Of a stretch of DNA of 41,872 nucleotides, positions 32,966-40,250 are shown in pieces. The position numbers and the translations under genes were made by a program. The DNA is taken from NCBI GenBank assembly GCA_900540865.1, contig UQHH01000018.1:1-41872 (forward strand), written 5' to 3'. Under the pieces are notes generated by a model. The model made no database searches. It had not been told where the DNA came from and saw only the letters and a list, made by a program, of their open reading frames with translations. The DNA is from an uncultured Oscillospiraceae bacterium (GTDB taxonomy: Bacteria > Bacillota > Clostridia > Oscillospirales > Acutalibacteraceae). The stretch's first letter is position 1, and each line of letters opens with the position of its first letter.

Positions 32966-34471
32966 TTATTCGCCGGCATGCTTGATGCCGAGTATGTCGA
33001 GCTCCTTCTGCGTCAGGCCGATTCCCCTGAGCATCAAACGGTTGCCACGCAGGGCTTCGATGGAATTGATGCCCATGCCGCCCATCATTTCCTTGATTTC
33101 GTGGTCCCACGCCGTAACGAGGTTTACAAGGCGCTCACACCCAGTATCGGGGTTTAAGCGGCGCACAAGCTCCGGGCGCTGCGTCGCAATGCCCCAGTTG
33201 CATTTGCCGGTCTGGCAGCTGCGGCACAAATGGCAGCCGAGCGCCAGAAGCGCGCTTGTCGCAATGTATACGGCGTCCGCGCCGAGCGCGACGGCTTTGA
33301 CGATATCCGCGCTGTTACGGATAGAGCCGCCGGCGACAATCGAGACGCTGCCGCGGATGCCCTCGTCCCGCAGGCGCTGGTCGACCGCCGCGAGCGCAAG
33401 CTCAACCGGAATGCCCACGTTGTCGCGGATTCTTGTCGGGGCGGCGCCCGTTCCGCCGCGGAAGCCGTCGATTGCGATAATATCCGCGCCTCCCCTTGCG
33501 ATACCGCTTGCAATCGCCGCGACGTTGTGCACCGCGGCAATCTTAACGATAACCGGCTTTTTATAATCCGTCGCCTCTTTTAAGGAATAGACGAGCTGAC
33601 GTAAATCCTCGATGGAATAGATATCATGATGCGGAGCGGGGGAGATAGCGTCGGAGCCCTCGGGAATCATGCGCGTTTTGGAGATGTCGCCCACAATTTT
33701 CGCGCCCGGCAGGTGTCCGCCGATGCCGGGTTTAGCTCCCTGGCCTATTTTGATTTCAATCGCCGCGCCCTGCTCTAAATATTCCTTATATACGCCGAAG
33801 CGCCCAGACGCTACCTGTACGATGGTGTTCTTCCCAAATTTATAGAAATCCTTGTGCAGGCCGCCCTCGCCCGTGTTGTAGAAGGTGCCGAGCTCCTTTG
33901 CCGCGCGCGCAAGGCTTTCGTGCGCGTTGTAGCTGATGGAGCCGTAGGACATGGCGGAAAACATGATGGGAACCTTTAGCTCAAGCTGCGGGCTGAGGTT
34001 GTTTTTGATACGGCCCTTTTCGTCGCGTTCCACCCGTTTGGGCTTTTTGCCGAGAAAGGTTTTCGTTTCCATCGGCTCGCGCAGTGGGTCGATGGACGGG
34101 TTTGTCACCTGGGAGGCGTTGATGAGCATTTTGTCCCAGTAAACCGGGTATTCCTGCGGGTTGCCCATAGAGGACAGCAGCACGCCGCCTGTGCCCGCCT
34201 GGCGGTAGACCTCGCTGATGGCGTCCTTCGTCCAGTTCTTGTTTTCCTTAAAGGTGTGGTCTGTCCTGACGATTTTCAGCGCCCTTGTCGGGCAAAGCGC
34301 GACACAGCGGTGGCAGACGACGCATTTCGATTCGTCCGCAAACATCATATCCAGTTCTTTATCATAATGGTGTACATTATTTGCGCACTGCCGTTCACAT
34401 ACGCGGCAGGCGATGCACCTTGTATGGTCGCGCACGACCTCATATTCGGGGTATAAAAAGTTGACCGGCAT
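32966..34471 (-). CDS. Glutamate synthase FMN-domain subunit, archaeal type, with N-terminal ferredoxin domain
   Basis: A 501-residue protein that would make glutamate from 2-oxoglutarate and glutamine-derived ammonia. Two [4Fe-4S] motifs open it (Cys19/22/25/29 and Cys50/53/56/60). The FMN-binding synthase barrel follows from about 120, with GQGAKPGIGGHLPGAK, SPAPHHDIYSIEDL and IDGFRGGTGAAPT. A later CHLCRSCQTGKC supplies the cysteines for a further cluster. The glutaminase and GXGXG domains found in fused GltB are separate genes here. The ATG overlaps the stop of the glutaminase gene (TAATG). Confidence 0.93.
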   Translation of the reverse strand: MPVNFLYPEYEVVRDHTRCIACRVCERQCANNVHHYDKELDMMFADESKCVVCHRCVALCPTRALKIVRTDHTFKENKNWTKDAISEVYRQAGTGGVLLSSMGNPQEYPVYWDKMLINASQVTNPSIDPLREPMETKTFLGKKPKRVERDEKGRIKNNLSPQLELKVPIMFSAMSYGSISYNAHESLARAAKELGTFYNTGEGGLHKDFYKFGKNTIVQVASGRFGVYKEYLEQGAAIEIKIGQGAKPGIGGHLPGAKIVGDISKTRMIPEGSDAISPAPHHDIYSIEDLRQLVYSLKEATDYKKPVIVKIAAVHNVAAIASGIARGGADIIAIDGFRGGTGAAPTRIRDNVGIPVELALAAVDQRLRDEGIRGSVSIVAGGSIRNSADIVKAVALGADAVYIATSALLALGCHLCRSCQTGKCNWGIATQRPELVRRLNPDTGCERLVNLVTAWDHEIKEMMGGMGINSIEALRGNRLMLRGIGLTQKELDILGIKHAGE

Positions 34472-35559
34472 TATTTTGCACCTCCGTTTACAGTGACGAC
34501 GACGGGCTCCCCGCCCTTAGGCGCCCAAATTTTGTCGAGCTCCGGCTCGATTACGCGGATAGCAGCTTCCTCGCTTGCAAGGTAAACCATATCGTTTTTT
34601 TCCCCGACGACCATGGAACGCAGCTTCAGCCTGTCATTTAAGGCCATCAGCCCTCCGGTAAAACCTACAAGGATAGAAAACGGGCCGGTTATCAAAAAGC
34701 TTGCGAAGGCGTTGCGCAGGTATGTCATGCGCTCACGCTGCGCCTTCGGCATCGTTTCGATTGTGCTCCAGAACGGCGCCGCCATCACGCAGGCCGCTTC
34801 CTCATAGGTAAGCCCCTGCCTGCGCACAAGGTAATCGATGATATAGGTAATCGCTTCTGTGTCGGTAAGCAGGGTGCAGCTGTAGCCCATCATCTCAATA
34901 TAGCGGCGGTTTGCGTCGTAAGAGGAAATCTCCCCGTTATGTACGACCGAGCAGCCGAGCATCGCAAACGGATGCGCGCCGCCCCACCAGCCGGGGGTGT
35001 TCGTCGGATAACGCCCGTGCGCCGTCCAGCAATAGCCCTCATACTCCTCCAGACGGTAGAATACGCCCACGTCCTCCGGGTAACCGACCGCCTTGAACGC
35101 GCCCATGTTTTTCCCGCTTGAGAAGACATACGCGCCGTTTATATCTTTATTGATATGCATTACGCTTTTAAAGACGAATTCGTCCTCCGTCACCTGCATG
35201 GCCTCCACGCGGTAGGGCAGGGGCTTGACGAAGTAACGCCAGATAAGGGGCTCGCCGGTAATCGCCTTAAGCTTTCGGGTCGGCATTTTCGACATACTGA
35301 CGATTTCAAAGCTGCCGCTGATATACTTATAACATTGCTCCTTTGAAAAGTCGTCGTCGTAAAATACATGGAAGGCGTAAAAATCCTTAAATTCCGGATA
35401 TATACCATAAGCGGCAAAGCCTCCTCCCAGGCCGTTGCTCCTGTCGTGCATGACGGAAATCGATTTGATTATGCTTTCCCCGTTCATTTTCTTTCCGTCT
35501 TTTGAAATCATGCCCGAAATCGCGCAGCCGGACGGTATCCTTACCTGTCCCTCTCTCAT
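34471..35559 (-). CDS. Glutamate synthase class II glutaminase subunit
   Basis: A 362-residue class II glutamine amidotransferase domain, first gene of the operon. Cys12 in PSGCAISGMIS is the probable N-terminal nucleophile once an 11-residue propeptide is removed. HDRSNGLGGGFAAYGIYPE, HGRYPTNTPGWWGGAHPF and CSVVHNGEISSYDANR are glutamine-site landmarks. It would release ammonia from glutamine for the FMN subunit. AAGGAGGAAGC precedes the ATG. A long leader with inverted repeats lies upstream. Confidence 0.92.
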   Translation of the reverse strand: MREGQVRIPSGCAISGMISKDGKKMNGESIIKSISVMHDRSNGLGGGFAAYGIYPEFKDFYAFHVFYDDDFSKEQCYKYISGSFEIVSMSKMPTRKLKAITGEPLIWRYFVKPLPYRVEAMQVTEDEFVFKSVMHINKDINGAYVFSSGKNMGAFKAVGYPEDVGVFYRLEEYEGYCWTAHGRYPTNTPGWWGGAHPFAMLGCSVVHNGEISSYDANRRYIEMMGYSCTLLTDTEAITYIIDYLVRRQGLTYEEAACVMAAPFWSTIETMPKAQRERMTYLRNAFASFLITGPFSILVGFTGGLMALNDRLKLRSMVVGEKNDMVYLASEEAAIRVIEPELDKIWAPKGGEPVVVTVNGGAK

Positions 35560-35795
35560 AACGCTTCCTCCTTATTGATTCACTTATTCAGCCTGCTGCA
35601 TATACTATCATATAGCAAGGGTAAAAATACAAGTACTGACAAGTTGTCCTTGCAGGTTTATTTTTAAATATTTCATAAATACCAAGTGATAGTTGCATAA
35701 GCAACGGTAAAAGCTTTATTTATTGAAATTAATATAATAAAAACCTGCATTTTTATCCGTAGCACATTATACTCCTGCAAAAAGACGCGTGTCAA
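35560..35795 (-). promoter_or_regulatory. Promoter and long foldable leader of the glutamate synthase operon
   Basis: On the minus strand, TTGACA (35795-35790), 18 bases, TATAAT (35771-35766). This leaves a leader of about 200 bases. Within it TGCAGGTTT (35749-35741) pairs with AAACCTGCA (35659-35651) and encloses the perfect hairpin GTTGC-TTAT-GCAAC (35705-35692), bracketed by TACC and GGTA. Further down is the small palindrome GACAACTTGTC (35648-35638). It matches no riboswitch I recognise. Confidence 0.6.
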
Positions 35796-35926
35796 GCATT
35801 TCTTTGCGTTTTATGAATTTAATTTGGATAAAATTTCATTGAATGTTAAATTTGACCGATTTTAATTGACAAACGGCGTTACAAATGCAAGTTTCTTATA
35901 AAATCCTGCATAATTCAAAAAAATCA

Positions 35927-35955
35927 TTGACAAATGGAATTGGCTGGTATATACT
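35927..35955 (+). promoter_or_regulatory. Promoter of glnN
   Basis: TTGACA (35927-35932), 17 bases, TATACT (35950-35955). The predicted start is near 35962. The stretch 35796-35926 between the divergent promoters is AT-rich and shows no gene. Confidence 0.8.
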
Positions 35956-35969
35956 CTAGGCATAACAGC

Positions 35970-36012
35970 AACGGCGCTGTAGGGATTTCCCCTGCGGCGC
36001 CGTTTCGTTTTA
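35970..36012 (+). terminator. Hairpin with U-tract in the glnN leader, probable attenuator
   Basis: A 15-bp stem with two G-U pairs (35970-35984 with 35990-36004, loop ATTTC) followed by TCGTTTTAC. It begins about 8 bases after the predicted start point and lies before the ribosome site, so it would stop glnN transcription unless prevented. Confidence 0.75.
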
Positions 36013-36046
36013 CTAAAATATTTTTTTAGGGACAGGAGTTTTCAGT

Positions 36047-38143
36047 ATGGCAAGTATTCCTGAGATTTTCGGCAGCATGGTATTCGATGATGTATCGATG
36101 AAGGAACGGCTTCCGAAGCAAACCTATAAGGCGCTGAAGAAGACCATCGAGCTTGGCGAGGCGCTTGACATCAATGTGGCAAACATTGTCGCCAACGCCA
36201 TGAAGGACTGGGCGGTTGAAAAGGGAGCCACTCATTATACCCACTGGTTCCAGCCGATGACCGGTATAACAGCGGAAAAGCACGACAGCTTTATCAACCC
36301 GACCGACGACGGCAGGGCGATTATGGAGTTTTCCGGCAAGGAGCTTATTAAGGGCGAACCGGACGCATCGAGCTTTCCGTCCGGCGGGCTGCGTGCAACC
36401 TTTGAAGCCAGGGGCTATACCGCCTGGGACCCGACCTCTTACGCGTTCGTCAAGGACGATACCCTATGCATCCCTACCGCTTTCTGCTCCTATACGGGCG
36501 AGGCGCTCGACAAGAAGACGCCGCTGCTGCGTTCCATGGACCGTATCAGCACCGAAGCGCTGCGCATCCTCCGTTTATTCGGCGACGAGGAAACCACCAG
36601 GGTGCTGACCACCGTGGGAGCGGAGCAGGAATATTTTCTGATTGACAAGAAGCTCTATGAAAAACGCAAAGACTTGATTTATACAGGCCGGACGCTGTTC
36701 GGCGCGCGCGCCCCCAAGGGGCAGGAGCTGGAGGACCATTATTTCGGAACCATCAAGCCGCGCGTATCCGAATATATGAAGGACCTTGACCAGGAGCTCT
36801 GGAAGCTCGGCGTTTTTTCCAAGACCAAGCACAATGAGGTCGCGCCAGGGCAGCATGAGCTCGCCCCGATTTTTACCACCACGAACCTTGCGACCGACCA
36901 TAACCAGCTTACTATGGAAATTATGCGGAAGGTCGCCAGAAGGCACGGCATGGTATGCCTGCTGCATGAAAAGCCGTTTGCGGGCGTAAACGGAAGCGGC
37001 AAGCACAACAACTGGTCCCTTTCCACCAATACGGGCAAAAACCTGCTCGACCCGGGCAAAACGCCGAAGGACAACGCGCAGTTCCTGCTGATTTTGATGG
37101 CTGTCATCAAGGCGGTCGACGAATACCAGGATTTGCTCCGCTTATCCGTCGCGAGCGCGGGCAATGACCACCGCCTGGGCGCGAACGAGGCGCCGCCCGC
37201 GATTATTTCGATGTTCCTCGGCGATGAGCTGACGGAGATTTTAGATTCCATTGAGAACAACTCGGAATATGCGAATAAGGGCTCTGTCAGGATGGAAATG
37301 GGCACCGTCGTTCTCCCGAACATCAAAAAGGACACGACAGACCGCAACCGTACCTCACCGTTTGCCTTTACCGGAAATAAGTTCGAGTTCCGTATGCTTG
37401 GCTCTGCGCTCAACATTGCCTGCCCGAATATCATGCTCAACACGATTGTTGCGGAGGCGTTCTGCGAGTTCGCCGACGAGCTTGAAAACGCTGAGGACAT
37501 CAGGACGGCAGTGATGGACCTGATTAAAAGGGAGTACAAGGAACATAAAAGGATTATCTTCAACGGCAACAACTATTCCGACGAATGGGTCGTAGAAGCG
37601 AAGAAGAGGGGCCTTCTGAACCTTCGCACCATGCCGGAGGCCATGCGCTACTACATCGCGGATAAGAACATCGCGCTGTTTATCAAAAACAGCATTTTCA
37701 CCGAGTCGGAGGTTCATTCCCGCTATGAAATCCAGCTTGAAAACTATACCAAGGTACTCAATATCGAGGCGCTTACCATGCTCGACATGGCAAAGAAGGA
37801 TATTCTTCCGGGCGTTTCGTCTTATGTAAAAGAGCTGACCGAGACGGCCAACGCCAAAAAAGCGCTTTGCGCCGATATTCATTGCGACGCGGAAATCGAT
37901 TTGGTCAAAAAGCTGTCTTCGCTCACCGCATGCTTCTCAAAGAAGATAGCGGCCCTCGAGCAGGCGCTGCTTGGCACCAAAGAGGTGGAGGGCGTGCAGG
38001 AGCTCGCGGATTATTATAAGGACCATGTGTTCGCTGCCATGCAGGAGCTGCGCGCGGTAGCAGACGAGATGGAAATCAACACCTCGTCCAAATACTGGCC
38101 TTATCCGTCTTACGGGCAGCTGCTGTTCGGCGTATACGACTAA
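36047..38143 (+). CDS. glnN: Glutamine synthetase type III
   Basis: A 698-residue enzyme joining ammonium to glutamate with ATP. The length (about 700, against 440-470 for type I) and the segments TTVGAEQEYFLIDKK, HNEVAPGQHELAPIF, GSGKHNNWSLST and NRTSPFAFTGNKFEFRM identify GSIII, found in Bacteroides, cyanobacteria and many Ruminococcaceae. GSIII lacks the adenylylation site of GSI-beta. CAGGAG lies 8 bases before the ATG. It is divergent from the glutamate synthase operon and upstream of the ammonium channel, completing a GS-GOGAT set. Control is probably through the leader hairpin. Confidence 0.97.
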   Translation: MASIPEIFGSMVFDDVSMKERLPKQTYKALKKTIELGEALDINVANIVANAMKDWAVEKGATHYTHWFQPMTGITAEKHDSFINPTDDGRAIMEFSGKELIKGEPDASSFPSGGLRATFEARGYTAWDPTSYAFVKDDTLCIPTAFCSYTGEALDKKTPLLRSMDRISTEALRILRLFGDEETTRVLTTVGAEQEYFLIDKKLYEKRKDLIYTGRTLFGARAPKGQELEDHYFGTIKPRVSEYMKDLDQELWKLGVFSKTKHNEVAPGQHELAPIFTTTNLATDHNQLTMEIMRKVARRHGMVCLLHEKPFAGVNGSGKHNNWSLSTNTGKNLLDPGKTPKDNAQFLLILMAVIKAVDEYQDLLRLSVASAGNDHRLGANEAPPAIISMFLGDELTEILDSIENNSEYANKGSVRMEMGTVVLPNIKKDTTDRNRTSPFAFTGNKFEFRMLGSALNIACPNIMLNTIVAEAFCEFADELENAEDIRTAVMDLIKREYKEHKRIIFNGNNYSDEWVVEAKKRGLLNLRTMPEAMRYYIADKNIALFIKNSIFTESEVHSRYEIQLENYTKVLNIEALTMLDMAKKDILPGVSSYVKELTETANAKKALCADIHCDAEIDLVKKLSSLTACFSKKIAALEQALLGTKEVEGVQELADYYKDHVFAAMQELRAVADEMEINTSSKYWPYPSYGQLLFGVYD

Positions 38144-38206
38144 ACCTTTCTTAGTACGCAGGTATTAAGAAAATCGCTGGGATTCCGGCGTTCAATATAG
38201 ACACAA

Positions 38207-38275
38207 CGGCGTGTTTTCATACCGGAGCCGGGGAGCAAAGCCCCGCGGACGGTTTGGAGGCACGCCGATTTTATT
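38207..38275 (+). promoter_or_regulatory. Structured leader with terminator-like end before the ammonium channel gene
   Basis: CGGCGTG (38207-38213) pairs with CACGCCG (38261-38267) and is followed by ATTTTATTTT. Inside, ACCG/CGGT and CGGGG-AGCAAAG-CCCCG form a second stem. The ribosome site GGGGAGG follows directly. A separate 7-bp TTTCTTA/TAAGAAA pair (38147-38172) lies just after glnN. No convincing promoter was found between the genes, so this may act on glnN read-through. Confidence 0.6.
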
Positions 38276-38292
38276 TTCGGGGAGGAATTGGT

Positions 38293-40029
38293 ATGTTTCC
38301 AAACATGGAATTTTCTGCTGTCAACACAATATGGGTTTTGGTAGGCGCTGCGTTGGTTTTCTTTATGCAGGCTGGCTTTGCAATGGTGGAGACGGGCTTC
38401 ACCAGGGCAAAGAACGCCGGCAATATCATCATGAAAAACCTGATGGACTTTGCAATCGGTACGCCGCTTTATTGGCTGGCGGGCTTTGGAATTATGTTCG
38501 GCACCTCGAACCTCTATTTCGGCGGGTTTGATTTCTTCGGGCTTTCCGGTGATTATTCGTCGGTGCTCCCCGACGGCGTGCCGCTCTTTGCCTTCATGAT
38601 ATTCCAGACAGTTTTCTGCGCGACTGCCGCCACAATTGTATCCGGCGCGATGGCGGAACGTACAAAGTTCAGCGCGTACTGTATTTATTCAGCGGCTATC
38701 AGCCTGATAATCTACCCGATTTCCGGCCACTGGATTTGGGGCGGCGGCTGGCTTGCGGGGCTCGGTTTCCATGACTTTGCGGGCTCGACGGCTGTTCATA
38801 TGGTCGGCGGCGTTGCGGCTTTGGTCGGCGCGAAAATACTCGGCCCCCGTATCGGAAAATACGGCGGGGACGGCAAACCGAAGGCAATACCCGGCCACAG
38901 CCTCACACTCGGCGCGCTCGGCGTGTTTATCCTCTGGTTCTGCTGGTTCGGTTTCAACGGCGGCTCTACCGTTTCTATGGAAGGCCCGGCAATTTTCAAC
39001 GCAGGCCTCGTATTCTTTACGACGAACCTATGCGCGGCGGTCGCTGCCGTCACCGTTATGGCGATTACCTGGATTCGGTATAAAAAGCCCGACGTATCCA
39101 TGACGCTCAACGGCGCGCTTGCTGGCCTTGTCGCCATTACGGCAGGCTGCGACACGGTCGACCCGTGGGCGGCGGCAATTACCGGTATCCTTTCCGGCTT
39201 TGCGGTCGTGTTCGGCATTGAATTTATCGACAAGGTCTGTAAGATAGACGACCCGGTCGGCGCGGTAGGCGTCCATGGTATCTGCGGCGCGCTCGGCACA
39301 CTCTGCGTAGGGCTGTTTTCAAACGGCTACGGCACGGGTGATAAAAAGGGCCTGTTCCTCGGCGACGGCTTTGAGGTGCTCGGTACGCAGGCAATCGGCG
39401 TGTTCACGGTTATGGCGTATGTCGCAGTTGTCATGGCAGCCGTATTCCTTATCATCAAGCACACGGTGGGGCTGCGTGTCTCAAAAGAAGAAGAGACGGT
39501 CGGCCTCGATATTATGGAGCACGGCCTTGTCAGCAGCTATGCGGACTTTATGCCCACGGTCGTCAGCAGCGCGTCCCTTGACGACCCGTCCATGAGCGTA
39601 ATGGGTGATGTTTCCGTAATGGACGCCGTACCCGTGCAGGTTGCGACGACCGGCGGTGTTCCAGCCTCCGACGTGAAGCTTACAAAAATCGACATCCTGC
39701 TCAAGCAGAGCAAGCTCGAAGACCTCAAATCCGCAATGGATACCATTGGTATTACCGGCATGACGGTCACACAGGTACTCGGCTGCGGTGTACAGAAGGG
39801 CAGGGCGGAATATTACCGCGGCGTTCCTGTCGAAATGAACCTCCTGCCGAAGATGCAGGTAGAAATCGTCGTCAGCAGGATTCCGGTACAGACGGTTATC
39901 GACGCGGCAATCAAGGCGCTTTACACCGGACACATCGGCGACGGAAAAATTTTCGTTTACAACGTGGAGGACGTGATTAAGGTCCGCACGGGAGAAAGGG
40001 GCTACGCCGCCTTGCAGGACGTGGAATAA
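38293..40029 (+). CDS. amt: Ammonium transporter fused to a C-terminal PII (GlnK) domain
   Basis: A 578-residue membrane protein. Residues 1-415 are an Amt/Mep/Rh channel with about 11 helices; the pore residues are present, with His169 (AVHMVGG) and His328 (VHGICGALG) as the twin histidines. A linker of about 45 residues leads to a PII-like domain (about 461-575) with the T-loop start GVQKGRAEYYRG, LLPKMQVEIVVS, the ATP-binding TGHIGDGKIFVYNVEDV and RTGERG. Free PII plugs Amt when nitrogen is ample; a fused copy would be a built-in gate. The Tyr uridylylated in enteric GlnB/GlnK (Tyr51) aligns with Val here. The start is the ATG at 38293 with GGGAGG upstream; 13 earlier in-frame codons are in the leader hairpin. 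Confidence 0.95.
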   Translation: MFPNMEFSAVNTIWVLVGAALVFFMQAGFAMVETGFTRAKNAGNIIMKNLMDFAIGTPLYWLAGFGIMFGTSNLYFGGFDFFGLSGDYSSVLPDGVPLFAFMIFQTVFCATAATIVSGAMAERTKFSAYCIYSAAISLIIYPISGHWIWGGGWLAGLGFHDFAGSTAVHMVGGVAALVGAKILGPRIGKYGGDGKPKAIPGHSLTLGALGVFILWFCWFGFNGGSTVSMEGPAIFNAGLVFFTTNLCAAVAAVTVMAITWIRYKKPDVSMTLNGALAGLVAITAGCDTVDPWAAAITGILSGFAVVFGIEFIDKVCKIDDPVGAVGVHGICGALGTLCVGLFSNGYGTGDKKGLFLGDGFEVLGTQAIGVFTVMAYVAVVMAAVFLIIKHTVGLRVSKEEETVGLDIMEHGLVSSYADFMPTVVSSASLDDPSMSVMGDVSVMDAVPVQVATTGGVPASDVKLTKIDILLKQSKLEDLKSAMDTIGITGMTVTQVLGCGVQKGRAEYYRGVPVEMNLLPKMQVEIVVSRIPVQTVIDAAIKALYTGHIGDGKIFVYNVEDVIKVRTGERGYAALQDVE

Positions 40030-40209
40030 CAAAGCCTGTCTCTATTTATATACATATAGGAAGCTTCGTTCGTGTTAATATGCGCGGACGGGGCTTTCCA
40101 TTATAAAGTGAATTTTATGAGGGATGATAGTATAGCGTGAATTATAAGAATATTAACTACTTTGACGTCAACCCAGTCAAAACGAAAGCGGCTTATGAAA
40201 ATAAAACGA

Positions 40210-40240
40210 CCCCGCAGAGAAACCTCTGCGGGGCCGTTTT
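40210..40240. terminator. Terminator between the amt and amylase genes
   Basis: A perfect 10-bp stem CCCCGCAGAG/CTCTGCGGGG with a 4-base loop. It is followed by CCGTTTTT on the plus strand and TCGTTTTATTTT on the minus strand, serving both converging genes. The stretch 40030-40209 shows no gene and only an imperfect G-U-rich stem near 40061-40099. Confidence 0.85.
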
Positions 40241-40250
40241 TCTAAATGGT

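Noticed and set aside
35970..36012. Classic ANTAR (EutV/NasR-type) paired hexaloop site before glnN
   Set aside because: Only one stem is present and its loop (ATTTC) lacks the A1/G4 hexaloop pattern.
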